A stretch of 64,000 nucleotides of DNA from contig NZ_VLNY01000003.1 of NCBI RefSeq assembly GCF_008297975.1, positions 248,001 to 312,000 on the forward strand, read 5' to 3'. Both the position numbers and the translations under genes were made by a program. Shown here piece after piece: positions 50,771 through 59,628 of the stretch. The stretch is from Antrihabitans cavernicola (GTDB lineage: Bacteria; Actinomycetota; Actinomycetes; Mycobacteriales; Mycobacteriaceae). The notes beneath the pieces are model-generated. The model did not search any database, was not told the DNA's origin, and saw only the letters and a list, made by a program, of their open reading frames with translations. How positions within the stretch are numbered: position 1 is the stretch's first letter; the number at the start of each line of letters is the position of its first letter.

Positions 50771-52225
50771 CTATGCGCGTGGAAATGCGCTCGACGACTG
50801 GTCTTTACGTATCGCTGACGGCCGGGCAGTCGATTTTGACGGGCTGGAAATGCAGGAGAACCAGAGCCAGGCTGCGCTGACCGTCGTGGCGGCGGCCGCA
50901 ATCAGTTGCCACGTGAAAGCCGATCGAAAAGCGGATTCGGCATCCGTCGAGAGCCCGCGAGCCAAGACGACGGCAAACAGCGCACCACCGACCGCGCCTC
51001 CGATTCGCTGCACGATGCTGACCTGCGCCGTCGCATCCGGCAGTTGATCAGGTTGCACGGTCTTGAACGCTTCGATGCCAGGCGGCACCGCTGCGCACGC
51101 GATCGCAATACCCAACAGCACCAACAGAATCTGCACGAGGATCGGATCGGAGTTCGCATCGAGCAGGACGAACGGCAGGGTCGTGGCAACGGTGGCGATG
51201 CCGCCGAGCGTCGCGATGGTGCCGCCACCGAAGCGGTCGATCAGCCGCCCGCACAGCGGTAGTGCCAGCGCGGTTCCACCGCCGAGGGAGAGCAATTGGA
51301 GGCCGGTCGAGATCACACTGCTTCCGTGCAGCAGCTGAAAGTAGAGGGGAAACAGCAGGGCACTACCGAACATCAGGGCTCCGGAGAATCCGGCCGTCGC
51401 GCTTGCGGCGACGTAGACGCGGTTGCTGTACAGCCGCATGTCCAACAGCGGATTGTGTTGGCGCAGTGAGCGTGCGGTGAATGCGGCCAGCCCCGCCACT
51501 CCCAGCGTCAGCGAAATCCACACCTCGGCGTCCAGGGGAGTTCCCGCCGATCCCCACGACGTCAGTGCGAACACGAGCAGCGGAAGCCCGACTCCGATCA
51601 GGATCAGCCCGCGCCATTCCAGCCGCTCCGTGGGTCGGGCGGCGCCGCGCGGAATCAGCCGCATGCCCAATGCCAGCTCCGCGATTCCGATCGGAACGTT
51701 GACCAGGAACAGCCAATGCCACGACGACCAATGCAGAATCACGCCGCCCGCGACCGGTCCCAACGCGGGGGCCAGCGATACGGCGATGCCCAGCGTTGCC
51801 ATCAACCGGCCCAACCGTTCAGGGCCGACGGCTTGGCCCAGAATCGTCTGACCTGCTGGAACGAGCAGCCCTGCAGCCAGGCCTTGGACCACGCGCAGCG
51901 CGACGAGCGACTCGATGTTCGGCGCGAGCGCGCACAGTGCCGACGCGATGGTGAAGCCCGCGAGTGCACACAACCACAGTCGACCTACCCCGATTCGACG
52001 CCCGAGCCACGCACATGCAGGTAACGACACCGCCAGGGCAAGCAGATATCCGCTCGATACCCACTGAGTCGTAGCGAGGTTCGCGTGCAGGTCGGCGCCG
52101 ATGCTGTCGAGGCCGATGTTGGTGACCGACGCGTCCAGCCCGCCGGCGAACGCCCCGAACGCGATCACCCAGGCCATGCGCCAGACGACAGGTGGGATCG
52201 TGGTGTCTTCGCGGATGGCTGTCAC
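50771..52225 (-). CDS. MFS multidrug exporter, DHA2 (EmrB/QacA) family
   Basis: A 484-residue transporter with about 14 helices. The N-terminal acidic helix GGLDASVTNIGLDSIGADL, motif A as WLGRRIGVGRLWL, and motif C ATLGIAVSLAPALGPVAGGVI mark a proton-driven drug exporter. It starts at a GTG that overlaps the stop of the FMN reductase gene by 4 bp, so both are made together. Control by the divergent TetR through the 52895-52927 operators is likely. The exported compound is unknown; pairing with a quinone/nitro-type reductase suggests an electrophile or aromatic drug. Confidence 0.93.
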   Translation of the reverse strand: MTAIREDTTIPPVVWRMAWVIAFGAFAGGLDASVTNIGLDSIGADLHANLATTQWVSSGYLLALAVSLPACAWLGRRIGVGRLWLCALAGFTIASALCALAPNIESLVALRVVQGLAAGLLVPAGQTILGQAVGPERLGRLMATLGIAVSLAPALGPVAGGVILHWSSWHWLFLVNVPIGIAELALGMRLIPRGAARPTERLEWRGLILIGVGLPLLVFALTSWGSAGTPLDAEVWISLTLGVAGLAAFTARSLRQHNPLLDMRLYSNRVYVAASATAGFSGALMFGSALLFPLYFQLLHGSSVISTGLQLLSLGGGTALALPLCGRLIDRFGGGTIATLGGIATVATTLPFVLLDANSDPILVQILLVLLGIAIACAAVPPGIEAFKTVQPDQLPDATAQVSIVQRIGGAVGGALFAVVLARGLSTDAESAFRSAFTWQLIAAAATTVSAAWLWFSCISSPSKSTARPSAIRKDQSSSAFPRA

Positions 52226-52845
52226 AGCAGCGCTGCCTCGAGTCGCCCCGATCGCAGAGCGGCCAGCGCGGTGGACCATGCGATCAGTTCGTCGAGCATG
52301 GCGTGCAGGGTCGGGACTTGATGCGAACCCGGTGTGAGAGTGCCTGATTCGAGCGGATCGGCCAGTTGGAAATCCGTGGACATGGTCAGGGCGACCTGTG
52401 TGCGGACCGTGGCGACCTCGACTTCCGACAAGACCGGCCGCAAGTGTTCGACAGCGCGGGTGCCACCTTGAATCCCGTAACTGACGAATCCTGCTGCCTT
52501 GTCGTTCCATTCGTCGTAGAGATAGTCGATCGCATTCTTCAACGCTGCCGGGAACGAGTGGTTGTATTCGGGAGTGACGAAGACGAATCCGTCGTAGGAA
52601 GCTATCGCCTCGGCCCAGACGCGGGTGTGCGCATTGGCGTAGCCACCGTTGTTCGGAGCGACTTTCGCCGGTGCGGACTCGTCGAGGAGCGGCAAGTCGT
52701 AGGCGGCGAGGTCGACCGATTCCAACTCGACGGTGCCGTCGCGGACCGCGGCGTGTTGTGCGGCTGTTGCCGCGACCCAGTCGGAGACCATGGTGGCGCG
52801 TCGTTCGGGGCGGGTACTGCCGGTGATCACAGCTATGCGGATCAT
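52222..52845 (-). CDS. NADPH-dependent FMN reductase (flavodoxin-like)
   Basis: A 207-residue flavoprotein. The FMN phosphate loop is TGSTRPERR near residues 8-16, and the family motif FVTPEYNHSFPAALKNAIDYL lies near 85-105. Such enzymes reduce FMN, quinones or azo/nitro compounds with NAD(P)H. The ATG at 52845 has GGAG with 6-nt spacing. It is first of a two- or three-gene unit with the MFS exporter and perhaps the KimA-like gene, divergent from tetR. Confidence 0.93.
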   Translation of the reverse strand: MIRIAVITGSTRPERRATMVSDWVAATAAQHAAVRDGTVELESVDLAAYDLPLLDESAPAKVAPNNGGYANAHTRVWAEAIASYDGFVFVTPEYNHSFPAALKNAIDYLYDEWNDKAAGFVSYGIQGGTRAVEHLRPVLSEVEVATVRTQVALTMSTDFQLADPLESGTLTPGSHQVPTLHAMLDELIAWSTALAALRSGRLEAALL

Positions 52846-52894
52846 GATTTCTCCTTCGGTGTGACGGACGCTCCGGTACTCTAGTTCCAAAGTA

Positions 52895-52927
52895 CAACGA
52901 GCGTTGCAGTTAGTAAAACGATCGTTG
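52895..52927. promoter_or_regulatory. Two TetR-type operators in the tetR/FMN reductase intergenic region
   Basis: CAACG-AG-CGTTG (52895-52906) and AAACG-AT-CGTTG (52916-52927, with the core AACGATCGTT perfectly palindromic) share the same half-site. Their centres are 21 bp apart, two helical turns, so two dimers would bind one face of the DNA. They lie between the reductase start (52845) and the tetR start (52950). Confidence 0.75.
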
Positions 52928-52949
52928 TAAACAAACCGAGAGGAACGCG

Positions 52950-53552
52950 ATGAGCAGGACCGACAAGCGGCGGTCGATGTTGGACGGTGGGCTCGCGGTG
53001 TTCGCGCGCGACGGCTATTCCCGTGCGAGCATCGACACGATCGCGGGGGAGTCCGGTGTCTCCACACGCACTATCTACAACCATTTCGAGGACAAGGCCG
53101 GACTGTTTCGTGCAGTGATCTTGGAAAGTGCGAATCAAGCTGCGGAACATCAGATGGCAATCATCGATCGGCACCTCCGTAAGGTCGTCGATCTGGAGGC
53201 CGACCTGGTGGAGTTCGGTCGCGCATGGGCGACGCCCGACCCCGATGCCGCAGTCCACTTCGCGCTGGTTCGCCAGATCAACGCCGATTCCGGTCACCTA
53301 CCCAAGGACGCGATCGATGGGTGGCAGGAGACCGGGCCTATGCGCGTGCGCCGGTATCTGGCCGACCGGATCGCCGAGTTGATCGAGCGTGGCCTGCTCA
53401 GTGGCGACGATCCTTTCCGCATGGCCCTGCACCTGTCGTTGCTGGTGACCGTCCGCAATCCCTCGTTCCACGGCGCGGAGCACACCGCCGCCGAGACCGA
53501 GGCGATGGTGCGTGCCGGAGTGCACGCCTTCCTCCACGGATACGGCGACTGA
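52950..53552 (+). CDS. TetR family transcriptional regulator
   Basis: A 200-residue repressor. The N-terminal HTH (about 8-52) reads GGLAVFARDGYSRASIDTIAGESGVSTRTIYNHFEDKAGLF, classic TetR. The C-terminal ligand domain is similar to the AefR/TetR_C_7-type group. It most likely represses itself and the divergent reductase/MFS operon through the paired operators. GAGAGGAACGCG precedes the ATG. It ends 21 bp before pdxT, with which it shares the strand but probably not function. Confidence 0.94.
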   Translation: MSRTDKRRSMLDGGLAVFARDGYSRASIDTIAGESGVSTRTIYNHFEDKAGLFRAVILESANQAAEHQMAIIDRHLRKVVDLEADLVEFGRAWATPDPDAAVHFALVRQINADSGHLPKDAIDGWQETGPMRVRRYLADRIAELIERGLLSGDDPFRMALHLSLLVTVRNPSFHGAEHTAAETEAMVRAGVHAFLHGYGD

Positions 53553-53573
53553 CCGTTCTCGTATGCTCGGGCC

Positions 53574-54179
53574 ATGAGTCAACGACCGACCATCGGGGTC
53601 CTTGCGCTGCAGGGTGATGTGCGAGAGCACTTTTCGGCGCTCGTCGAGTGCGGTGCGGATCCGGTCGGTGTTCGACGCGTCAGCGAATTGGATCGGATCG
53701 ACGGCCTGGTGATTCCGGGTGGCGAATCCACCACCATCAGCCGACTGCTCTCGGTTTTCGAGTTGCTGGAACCGCTGCGCGAGCGGTTCCGTGACGGACT
53801 GCCCGGGTTGGGCTCCTGTGCGGGGATGATCATGCTGGCGTCCAAGGTGCTCGATACGCGACCCGACGCCCAGCACCTCGATGCGATCGATATGACCGTG
53901 CGGCGCAATGCTTTCGGTCGCCAGGTCGATTCGTTCGAAACCGATCTCGAGTTCGCGGGAATTGCCGGCGGGCCGATGCGGGCTGTGTTCATCCGGGCGC
54001 CATGGGTCGAGGAAGCCGGCGACGACGTCGAGGTGTTGGCGCGAGTCCCGCACGGTCCGGCGGCGGGGCGAATCGTCGCGGTGCGACAGAGCAAGGTGAT
54101 CGCGACGTCGTTCCATCCCGAGGTGACCGGCGACCTGCGCGTGCACCAATTGTTCGTCGACACCGTCCGCCGGGACTGA
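53574..54179 (+). CDS. pdxT: Pyridoxal 5'-phosphate synthase, glutaminase subunit PdxT
   Basis: A 201-residue class I glutamine amidotransferase that releases ammonia from glutamine and passes it to PdxS. The triad is complete: Cys82 in GSCAGMIML, His181 and Glu183 in [16 protein letters not shown] at 48-54 is the oxyanion/PdxT signature. In mycobacteria it stands close to pdxS and tesB; here about 4.6 kb of accessory genes separate it from tesB. Confidence 0.97.
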   Translation: MSQRPTIGVLALQGDVREHFSALVECGADPVGVRRVSELDRIDGLVIPGGESTTISRLLSVFELLEPLRERFRDGLPGLGSCAGMIMLASKVLDTRPDAQHLDAIDMTVRRNAFGRQVDSFETDLEFAGIAGGPMRAVFIRAPWVEEAGDDVEVLARVPHGPAAGRIVAVRQSKVIATSFHPEVTGDLRVHQLFVDTVRRD

Positions 54180-54201
54180 GCATCGCGCCTAGTGTGAGGT
54201 G

Positions 54202-55836
54202 ATGGCGAACTTCATCGACAACGCCGACACTTTTCTTGCCGATTCGACCCGAGGCTTCGTCGCCGCGCACCCCGATGCCCGGTGGGATCGCGCCGGGTTT
54301 CTGGCGCGGCGAGCGCCGCTCCCGCCCGGTCGGGTCGCGGTGGTATCCGGTGGTGGTTCGGGGCACGAGCCGTTGCACGCGGGTTTTCTCGGCGACGGAA
54401 TGCTGACCGCTGTCTGTCCGGGCCTGGTGTTCACATCGCCGAATGCTCTGCAAATCGCCGCAGCCACAACGGAAGTCGATGCAGGCGCGGGCGTACTGCA
54501 CATCGTCAAGAACTACACGGGCGACGTGATGAATTTTCGGATCGGTCGGGCGATCGCGGCGGAGGCAGGCGTAACCAGCGACGTGGTTCTGGTGGACGAC
54601 GACGTCGCAACCGAATCAGAATCGGGGCCGGGGCGACGCGGCACCGCAGCGACGATTGTCGTCGAAAAGCTCTGTGGCGCAGCGGCTGCCCGCGGTGACA
54701 CTCTGAGCGAGGTTGCCGAGTTGGGCCGTCGGACCGCTGCGGTCGCCCGGAGCATGTCGGTTGCGCTCAGTCCGTGCACGGTGCCCGGAGCAACCGCACC
54801 GAGTTTCGATCTCGAGCCTGGTCAGATGGAAGTCGGCATCGGTATCCACGGTGAGCGTGGTGTCACGCGCACCGAGCTGGAACCGGCCGAAAGCATTGTG
54901 CGACTTGTGCTCGACCGGATTGTGCCGTCGGCTTCCGTCGCATCCGGTGACCGGGTCTTCGTCGTGGTGAACGGCCTCGGCGCCACCCACGACCTGGAAT
55001 TGCATCTGCTGTTCGGGCACGTCGTCGAGCAACTCGCACAGCGCGGAATCTCGGTGCTGCGCAGCCTGGTCGGTACTTTCGTCACGGCCCTCGACATGGC
55101 AGGCGCGTCGATCACCGTCGTCAAGGCGGACGAAGCGATGCTCGACCTCTGGGATGCGCCGACGGCTGCGCCCTCCTGGCCCCGAGTGACCGGCGGGCCG
55201 GTCGACGCCGTGGCGGATACGTCGTTCGCCGAGCCCGACGACACCGCGGAGACCGGCAGCGAGAATCGTTGGTTGACTGCGTTCGTGGGCAAGGTGCTCG
55301 ACCAAGTCGACAACCTGACCGCCCTCGACCGGCAGGCGGGAGACGGTGATTTCGGCACCAACATGGCTGCCGCGTTGAAGCACTTCTCGCTGCCGTTGCG
55401 CGGCGACGACCCGACGGTGCTGACGGCGATCTCGACGTCGTACCTGCTCCGCTCGGGCGGCACATCCGGCGCGGTGTTCGGAACGTTCTTTCGCGCCCTC
55501 GCCCAGGGGCTGCCCGCCGAGGGCGCGACGGTGCCGGATGTGGCGGCGGCGGTCCGCACGGGATTGCGGCAGGTTCAGGATCTCGGCGGTGCCCAGGTGG
55601 GGGACAAGACCGTCGTCGACGCGCTGTCGCCCGCCGCGGATGCGCTCGACGAACACACCGGCGACCTCGCGGCCGCCTTCGCGGCGGCTGCAGCGGCAGC
55701 ATCGGATGGAGTCGCGGCAACAAGGTCGTCGGTTGCTACGAGAGGCCGCGCCAGCTACGTCGGCGATGCTGCTCGCGGAGTCGAAGACCCCGGCGCGCTC
55801 GTGATGAGTTGGCTTTTCGAGGCGTGGGCTTCTTGA
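54202..55836 (+). CDS. Single-chain ATP-dependent dihydroxyacetone kinase (DhaK-DhaL fusion)
   Basis: A 544-residue enzyme phosphorylating dihydroxyacetone (and glyceraldehyde in some homologues) with ATP, feeding glycolysis. The DhaK domain (1-325) has VSGGGSGHEPLHAGF (His55) and the substrate-binding His216 in GIGIHGERG. The DhaL domain (about 345-544) has the Mg-ATP motif RQAGDGDFGTNM. The length matches the Citrobacter-type single-chain kinase rather than the PTS-dependent split form. The ATG at 54202 follows a GTG that is also in frame. It lies between pdxT and yebC, where mycobacteria have no such gene, so it is an insertion into the backbone. Confidence 0.94.
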   Translation: MANFIDNADTFLADSTRGFVAAHPDARWDRAGFLARRAPLPPGRVAVVSGGGSGHEPLHAGFLGDGMLTAVCPGLVFTSPNALQIAAATTEVDAGAGVLHIVKNYTGDVMNFRIGRAIAAEAGVTSDVVLVDDDVATESESGPGRRGTAATIVVEKLCGAAAARGDTLSEVAELGRRTAAVARSMSVALSPCTVPGATAPSFDLEPGQMEVGIGIHGERGVTRTELEPAESIVRLVLDRIVPSASVASGDRVFVVVNGLGATHDLELHLLFGHVVEQLAQRGISVLRSLVGTFVTALDMAGASITVVKADEAMLDLWDAPTAAPSWPRVTGGPVDAVADTSFAEPDDTAETGSENRWLTAFVGKVLDQVDNLTALDRQAGDGDFGTNMAAALKHFSLPLRGDDPTVLTAISTSYLLRSGGTSGAVFGTFFRALAQGLPAEGATVPDVAAAVRTGLRQVQDLGGAQVGDKTVVDALSPAADALDEHTGDLAAAFAAAAAAASDGVAATRSSVATRGRASYVGDAARGVEDPGALVMSWLFEAWAS

Positions 55837-55878
55837 CGCGACAGTTGTGTACGCATCGCGACCGTTGCAACTGTCGCG
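55837..55878. terminator. 11-bp inverted repeat directly after the dihydroxyacetone kinase
   Basis: CGCGACAGTTG (55837-55847) and CAACTGTCGCG (55868-55878) are exact reverse complements around a 20-nt loop, beginning at the base after the stop codon. It is probably a terminator or transcript-stabilising hairpin; there is no T-tract. Confidence 0.55.
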
Positions 55879-55984
55879 ACACGTAGACAACGTGCGCGTA
55901 TTGGCTGGCGGGGGACGCCGCGTAAGCTGGTGAAGCTGTAAGCCGGACGGTGCACCGGGGAATCGACCTGAAGGAACAATACGT

Positions 55985-56737
55985 ATGAGCGGCCACTCCA
56001 AATGGGCTACGACCAAGCACAAGAAGGCTGTGATCGACGCCAAGCGCGGTAAGTCCTTCGCGAAGCTGGTCAAGAACATCGAAGTGGCAGCACGTACCGG
56101 CGGCGGCGACCCCGCAGGCAACCCCACGCTCTACGACGCCATTCAGAAGGCCAAGAAGACGTCGGTGCCCAACGACAACATCGAGCGCGCGCGTAAGCGT
56201 GGCGCAGGTGAAGAAGCGGGCGGCGCCGACTGGCAGACCATCATGTACGAGGGCTACGGGCCCAACGGCGTCGCGCTGCTGGTCGAATGTCTCACCGACA
56301 ACCGCAACCGCGCAGCCGGTGAGGTACGCACAGCAATGACCCGCAACGGTGGCAACCTCGCCGATCCCGGATCGGTGGCCTATCTGTTCTCCCGCAAGGG
56401 CGTCGTGGTGCTCGAGAAGAACGACCTGTCCGAGGACGACGTGCTGACGGCCGTGCTCGAGGCCGGCGCCGAAGACGTCAACGACCTCGGCGAGTCCTTC
56501 GAGATCATCAGCGAGCCCACCGATCTGGTCGCCGTGCGCACCGCGCTGCAGGATGCCGGAATCGATTACGACTCTGCCGATGCCAGCTTCCAGGCTTCGG
56601 TCAGCGTGGCCGTCGATGCCGACGGCGCGCGCAAGGTGTTCAAGCTGATCGACGCGCTCGAAGACTCCGACGACGTGCAGAACGTGTACTCGAACGTCGA
56701 CATCTCGGACGAGGTCCTCGCCGAGTTGGACGACTGA
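55985..56737 (+). CDS. yebC: YebC/PmpR family probable transcription regulator
   Basis: A 250-residue protein of the universal YebC family, whose members act as DNA-binding regulators and, in recent work, as translation factors for proline stretches. [23 protein letters not shown] at the N-terminus, the [24 protein letters not shown] segment and the acidic third domain are all conserved. AAGGAACAATACGT precedes the ATG. It lies in the mycobacterial position before ruvC (Rv2603c), with one membrane gene between. Confidence 0.96.
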   Translation: MSGHSKWATTKHKKAVIDAKRGKSFAKLVKNIEVAARTGGGDPAGNPTLYDAIQKAKKTSVPNDNIERARKRGAGEEAGGADWQTIMYEGYGPNGVALLVECLTDNRNRAAGEVRTAMTRNGGNLADPGSVAYLFSRKGVVVLEKNDLSEDDVLTAVLEAGAEDVNDLGESFEIISEPTDLVAVRTALQDAGIDYDSADASFQASVSVAVDADGARKVFKLIDALEDSDDVQNVYSNVDISDEVLAELDD

Positions 56738-56745
56738 CGGGGCCG

Positions 56746-57321
56746 ATGCCGACTCGTCGCTTCATCGCGGTTCTCGCTGGGCTTGGTGCTGTCAGTGGTG
56801 GCCTTGCGTCCCTCGTGTGGCGGTATGTGGATCCGCCGACGTTCGGGAATACCTACTATGCGACTTCGCAGATGCAGTACGAGCAGTTCATCGAGCCGTA
56901 CTCGGGTTCGATGGACATCCACACACCCTGGGCCGCGGGTTGGCTCACTGCCAGCGTGTCCCTCGTCGCTCTCGGCGCAATTCTGTTTGCAGTTGCAGGG
57001 CTGTGGAAGTCACGGGCGTGGCGTTTGGTCCGCGACTATGACGCACCGGTGATCTCGCTCGTTACCTTCCTTGCAGCGCTCGGTCTGCTCCTCGGCCTTT
57101 GTGTATCCGTCGCAATCCTTGCCCTGCCGCCCGGGACGACGCTCGACGGCGTTGGGAACCGATTCCAGTCGTTCACGCTTCATCTGACAGACACGGACAC
57201 ACTCTGGTGGCTGACTCCGCTGATCGGTGCACTGCTTGGTTGCATCGCCGCGGTGGCGGCAACGAAGCTCGGCTGGCGACTCGTTCGAACAGGACCCGTG
57301 TCGCAACAAGGAACCGTCTGA
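56746..57321 (+). CDS. Hypothetical membrane protein
   Basis: A 191-residue protein I do not recognise. Four hydrophobic segments (about 7-25, 67-86, 101-126 and 155-172) surround an extracytoplasmic loop, GNTYYATSQMQYEQFIEPYSGSMDIHTPW, that is rich in aromatic and acidic residues. It begins 8 bp after yebC with no strong ribosome-binding site, so it may be co-translated. A LexA-like box follows its stop. Confidence 0.75.
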   Translation: MPTRRFIAVLAGLGAVSGGLASLVWRYVDPPTFGNTYYATSQMQYEQFIEPYSGSMDIHTPWAAGWLTASVSLVALGAILFAVAGLWKSRAWRLVRDYDAPVISLVTFLAALGLLLGLCVSVAILALPPGTTLDGVGNRFQSFTLHLTDTDTLWWLTPLIGALLGCIAAVAATKLGWRLVRTGPVSQQGTV

Positions 57322-57337
57322 CCCTGCAGCTAGGCTA

Positions 57338-57353
57338 TCGAACAGCTGTTCGT
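57338..57353 (+). promoter_or_regulatory. LexA-type SOS box TCGAACAGCTGTTCGT upstream of ruvC
   Basis: It matches the actinobacterial SOS box TCGAAC-N4-GTTCGA at all but the last base, with the central AGCT also palindromic. It lies 21 bp upstream of the ruvC start, in a position to repress ruvCAB until DNA damage cleaves LexA. M. tuberculosis ruvC is likewise LexA-controlled. Confidence 0.85.
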
Positions 57354-57373
57354 AGTCGGTGGAGGGAAGTGCT

Positions 57374-57955
57374 GTGCGCGTAATGGGCGTCGACCCTGGG
57401 CTGACTCGCTGCGGTCTCAGCGTGATCGAGGGCGGGACGGGGCGGAAAGTGATCGCCCTCGACGTCGACGTCGTCCGCACTCCCGCGGACATGGATCTGG
57501 CCGAACGGTTGCTGCTGATTGCCGATGCCGCCGAGTACTGGATGGACACCCACAAGCCGACCGTCGTCGCCGTCGAACGGGTCTTCGCGCAGAACAACGT
57601 GCGGACTGCAATGGGAACGGCACAGGCCGGCGGAGTGATTGCACTTGGTGCGGCGCGTCGGGGCATCCCCGTCGCCTTCCATACTCCGAGCCAGGTGAAG
57701 TCCGCCGTCACCGGAAACGGCACCGCAGACAAGAATCAGGTGACCGCCATGGTGACGCGCATCCTCGGATTGCAGACCAAGCCGACCCCTGCCGACGCGG
57801 CCGACGCCCTCGCGCTGGCAATCTGTCATTGCTGGCGCGCGCCGATGATGGAGCGCATGGCCAAGGCGGAAGCCGCGGCGGCCGAGCAGAAGAAGCGCTA
57901 CGACGCGAAGTTGAAGCAGATCCGCAAGGAGGCCGCGGTTGCCAAGAAAGGCTGA
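57374..57955 (+). CDS. ruvC: Crossover junction endodeoxyribonuclease RuvC
   Basis: A 193-residue Holliday junction resolvase making paired nicks at junctions held by RuvAB. Catalytic acids are visible: Asp7 in [12 protein letters not shown], Glu in [10 protein letters not shown] near 70, and the Asp pair in [10 protein letters not shown] near 140. The C-terminus has a basic helical extension ([21 protein letters not shown]). The GTG at 57374 with GGAGGGA upstream is preferred over the ATG at 57383. ruvA follows by 6 bp. Confidence 0.97.
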   Translation: MRVMGVDPGLTRCGLSVIEGGTGRKVIALDVDVVRTPADMDLAERLLLIADAAEYWMDTHKPTVVAVERVFAQNNVRTAMGTAQAGGVIALGAARRGIPVAFHTPSQVKSAVTGNGTADKNQVTAMVTRILGLQTKPTPADAADALALAICHCWRAPMMERMAKAEAAAAEQKKRYDAKLKQIRKEAAVAKKG

Positions 57956-57961
57956 TATCAG

Positions 57962-58567
57962 GTGATTGCCTCTGTACGCGGCGAGGTTCTGGAGATCGCG
58001 CTCGATCACGTGGTGATCGAAGCCGCGGGGGTCGGTTACCGACTCAACGCGACCCCGTCCACGCTCTCCGCGTTGCATCGCGGCGACGATGCTCGACTCG
58101 TCACCGCGATGATCGTGCGCGAAGACTCGATGACGTTGTACGGATTCACCGATGCCGAATCACGCGACCTGTTCGGTTTGCTACAGACGGTGTCCGGCGT
58201 CGGCCCACGACTGGCGATGGCGACATTGGCGGTTCTCGAGCCAGAGGCACTGCGTCGGGCGTTGGCCGACGGCAACGTCGTTGCGTTGACCAGGGTGCCG
58301 GGCATCGGCAAGCGCGGCGCCGAGCGCATGGTGGTCGAGCTTCGCGACAAGGTCGCCGCCGTTCCCACTTCGAGCGGTGTGCCCGGCGCGACACCTGAGC
58401 AGTCTGCGGGTTCGGTGCGCGACCAAGTTGTCGAAGCATTGACGGGGTTGGGCTTTCCCGCGAAGCAGGCAGAACAGGCCACCGATGCCGTACTTGCGGC
58501 AGAGCCCGACGCGAATACCTCTGTCGCCCTGAGGGCTTCGCTCGCATCCCTGGGTAAGAATCGATGA
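57962..58567 (+). CDS. ruvA: Holliday junction DNA helicase subunit RuvA
   Basis: A 201-residue tetrameric junction-binding protein. Domain I (OB fold, about 1-63), the HhH pair ([36 protein letters not shown]) and domain III (about 150-201), which contacts RuvB, are all present. It starts at a GTG six bases after ruvC, and its stop overlaps the ruvB start as ATGA. Confidence 0.97.
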   Translation: MIASVRGEVLEIALDHVVIEAAGVGYRLNATPSTLSALHRGDDARLVTAMIVREDSMTLYGFTDAESRDLFGLLQTVSGVGPRLAMATLAVLEPEALRRALADGNVVALTRVPGIGKRGAERMVVELRDKVAAVPTSSGVPGATPEQSAGSVRDQVVEALTGLGFPAKQAEQATDAVLAAEPDANTSVALRASLASLGKNR

Positions 58568-59628
58568 CGGAGGAATCCGAGTCGCAGGTGGACGCCAGTT
58601 TCATTGCGTCCGACGGCGACATCGACGCCAGCCTCAGGCCGAAGTCGCTGGACGATTTCATCGGTCAACCCCGGGTGCGCGAACAGCTGCAGTTGGTGTT
58701 GAGCGGGGCCAAAATGCGCGGCGGCACACCGGATCACATTCTGCTCTCGGGTCCGCCCGGGCTCGGCAAGACCAGTATGGCCATGATCATCGCCGCTGAA
58801 CTCGGCTCGGCGCTGCGACTCACGTCGGGCCCGGCGCTGGAGCGAGCCGGCGACCTCGCAGCGATGCTGAGCAACCTGGTCGAGGGCGACGTGCTGTTCA
58901 TCGACGAGATCCATCGCATCGCCCGTCCCGCCGAAGAAATGCTGTATTTGGCGATGGAGGACTTTCGTGTCGACGTCATCGTGGGCAAAGGCCCAGGCGC
59001 GACGTCGATTCCGCTCGAGGTGGCACCGTTCACGTTGGTCGGAGCCACCACGCGATCCGGTGCACTGACGGGCCCGTTGCGAGACCGCTTCGGCTTCACT
59101 GCGCACATGGATTTCTACGAGCCTGCTGAGCTGCAACTGATTCTGGCCAGGTCGGCTCGGATTCTCGGCGTGCCGCTGGGCGACGACGCCGGCGCTGAGA
59201 TCGCCGGTCGATCACGCGGTACTCCCCGTATCGCGAACCGCTTGCTGCGCCGGGTCCGTGACTACGCGGATGTGCGGGCCGATGGCGTGATCACCCGCGA
59301 GATCGCCCGCGCCGCTCTTGCTGTGTACGACGTCGACCAGTTGGGACTCGATCGTCTGGACCGGGCCGTGCTGGGTGCCCTGGTCCGGAGCTTCGGCGGC
59401 GGACCCGTCGGTGTCTCCACCCTCGCCGTCGCGGTGGGTGAAGAACCTGCGACAGTCGAAGAGGTTTGCGAGCCATTCCTGGTGCGGGCCGGGATGATTG
59501 CCCGCACACCGCGAGGTCGGGTGGCGACTGCCGCTGCGTGGGAGCAGTTGGGACTTACGCCACCACCCGACCTGACGATCGGTGGTATCGAGGTTCGCGC
59601 CAACGAACCCCAACAGGGTTTGTTCTAG
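58564..59628 (+). CDS. ruvB: Holliday junction branch migration ATPase RuvB
   Basis: A 354-residue hexameric AAA+ motor. Walker A is GPPGLGKTS near 60-68, Walker B is LFIDEIHR near 112-119, sensor 1 lies in LVGATTRSG, and the arginine finger is in TGPLRDRFG. The C-terminal winged helix is present. Its stop shares CTAG with the convergent glycosyltransferase stop (4-bp overlap). Confidence 0.98.
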   Translation: MTEESESQVDASFIASDGDIDASLRPKSLDDFIGQPRVREQLQLVLSGAKMRGGTPDHILLSGPPGLGKTSMAMIIAAELGSALRLTSGPALERAGDLAAMLSNLVEGDVLFIDEIHRIARPAEEMLYLAMEDFRVDVIVGKGPGATSIPLEVAPFTLVGATTRSGALTGPLRDRFGFTAHMDFYEPAELQLILARSARILGVPLGDDAGAEIAGRSRGTPRIANRLLRRVRDYADVRADGVITREIARAALAVYDVDQLGLDRLDRAVLGALVRSFGGGPVGVSTLAVAVGEEPATVEEVCEPFLVRAGMIARTPRGRVATAAAWEQLGLTPPPDLTIGGIEVRANEPQQGLF

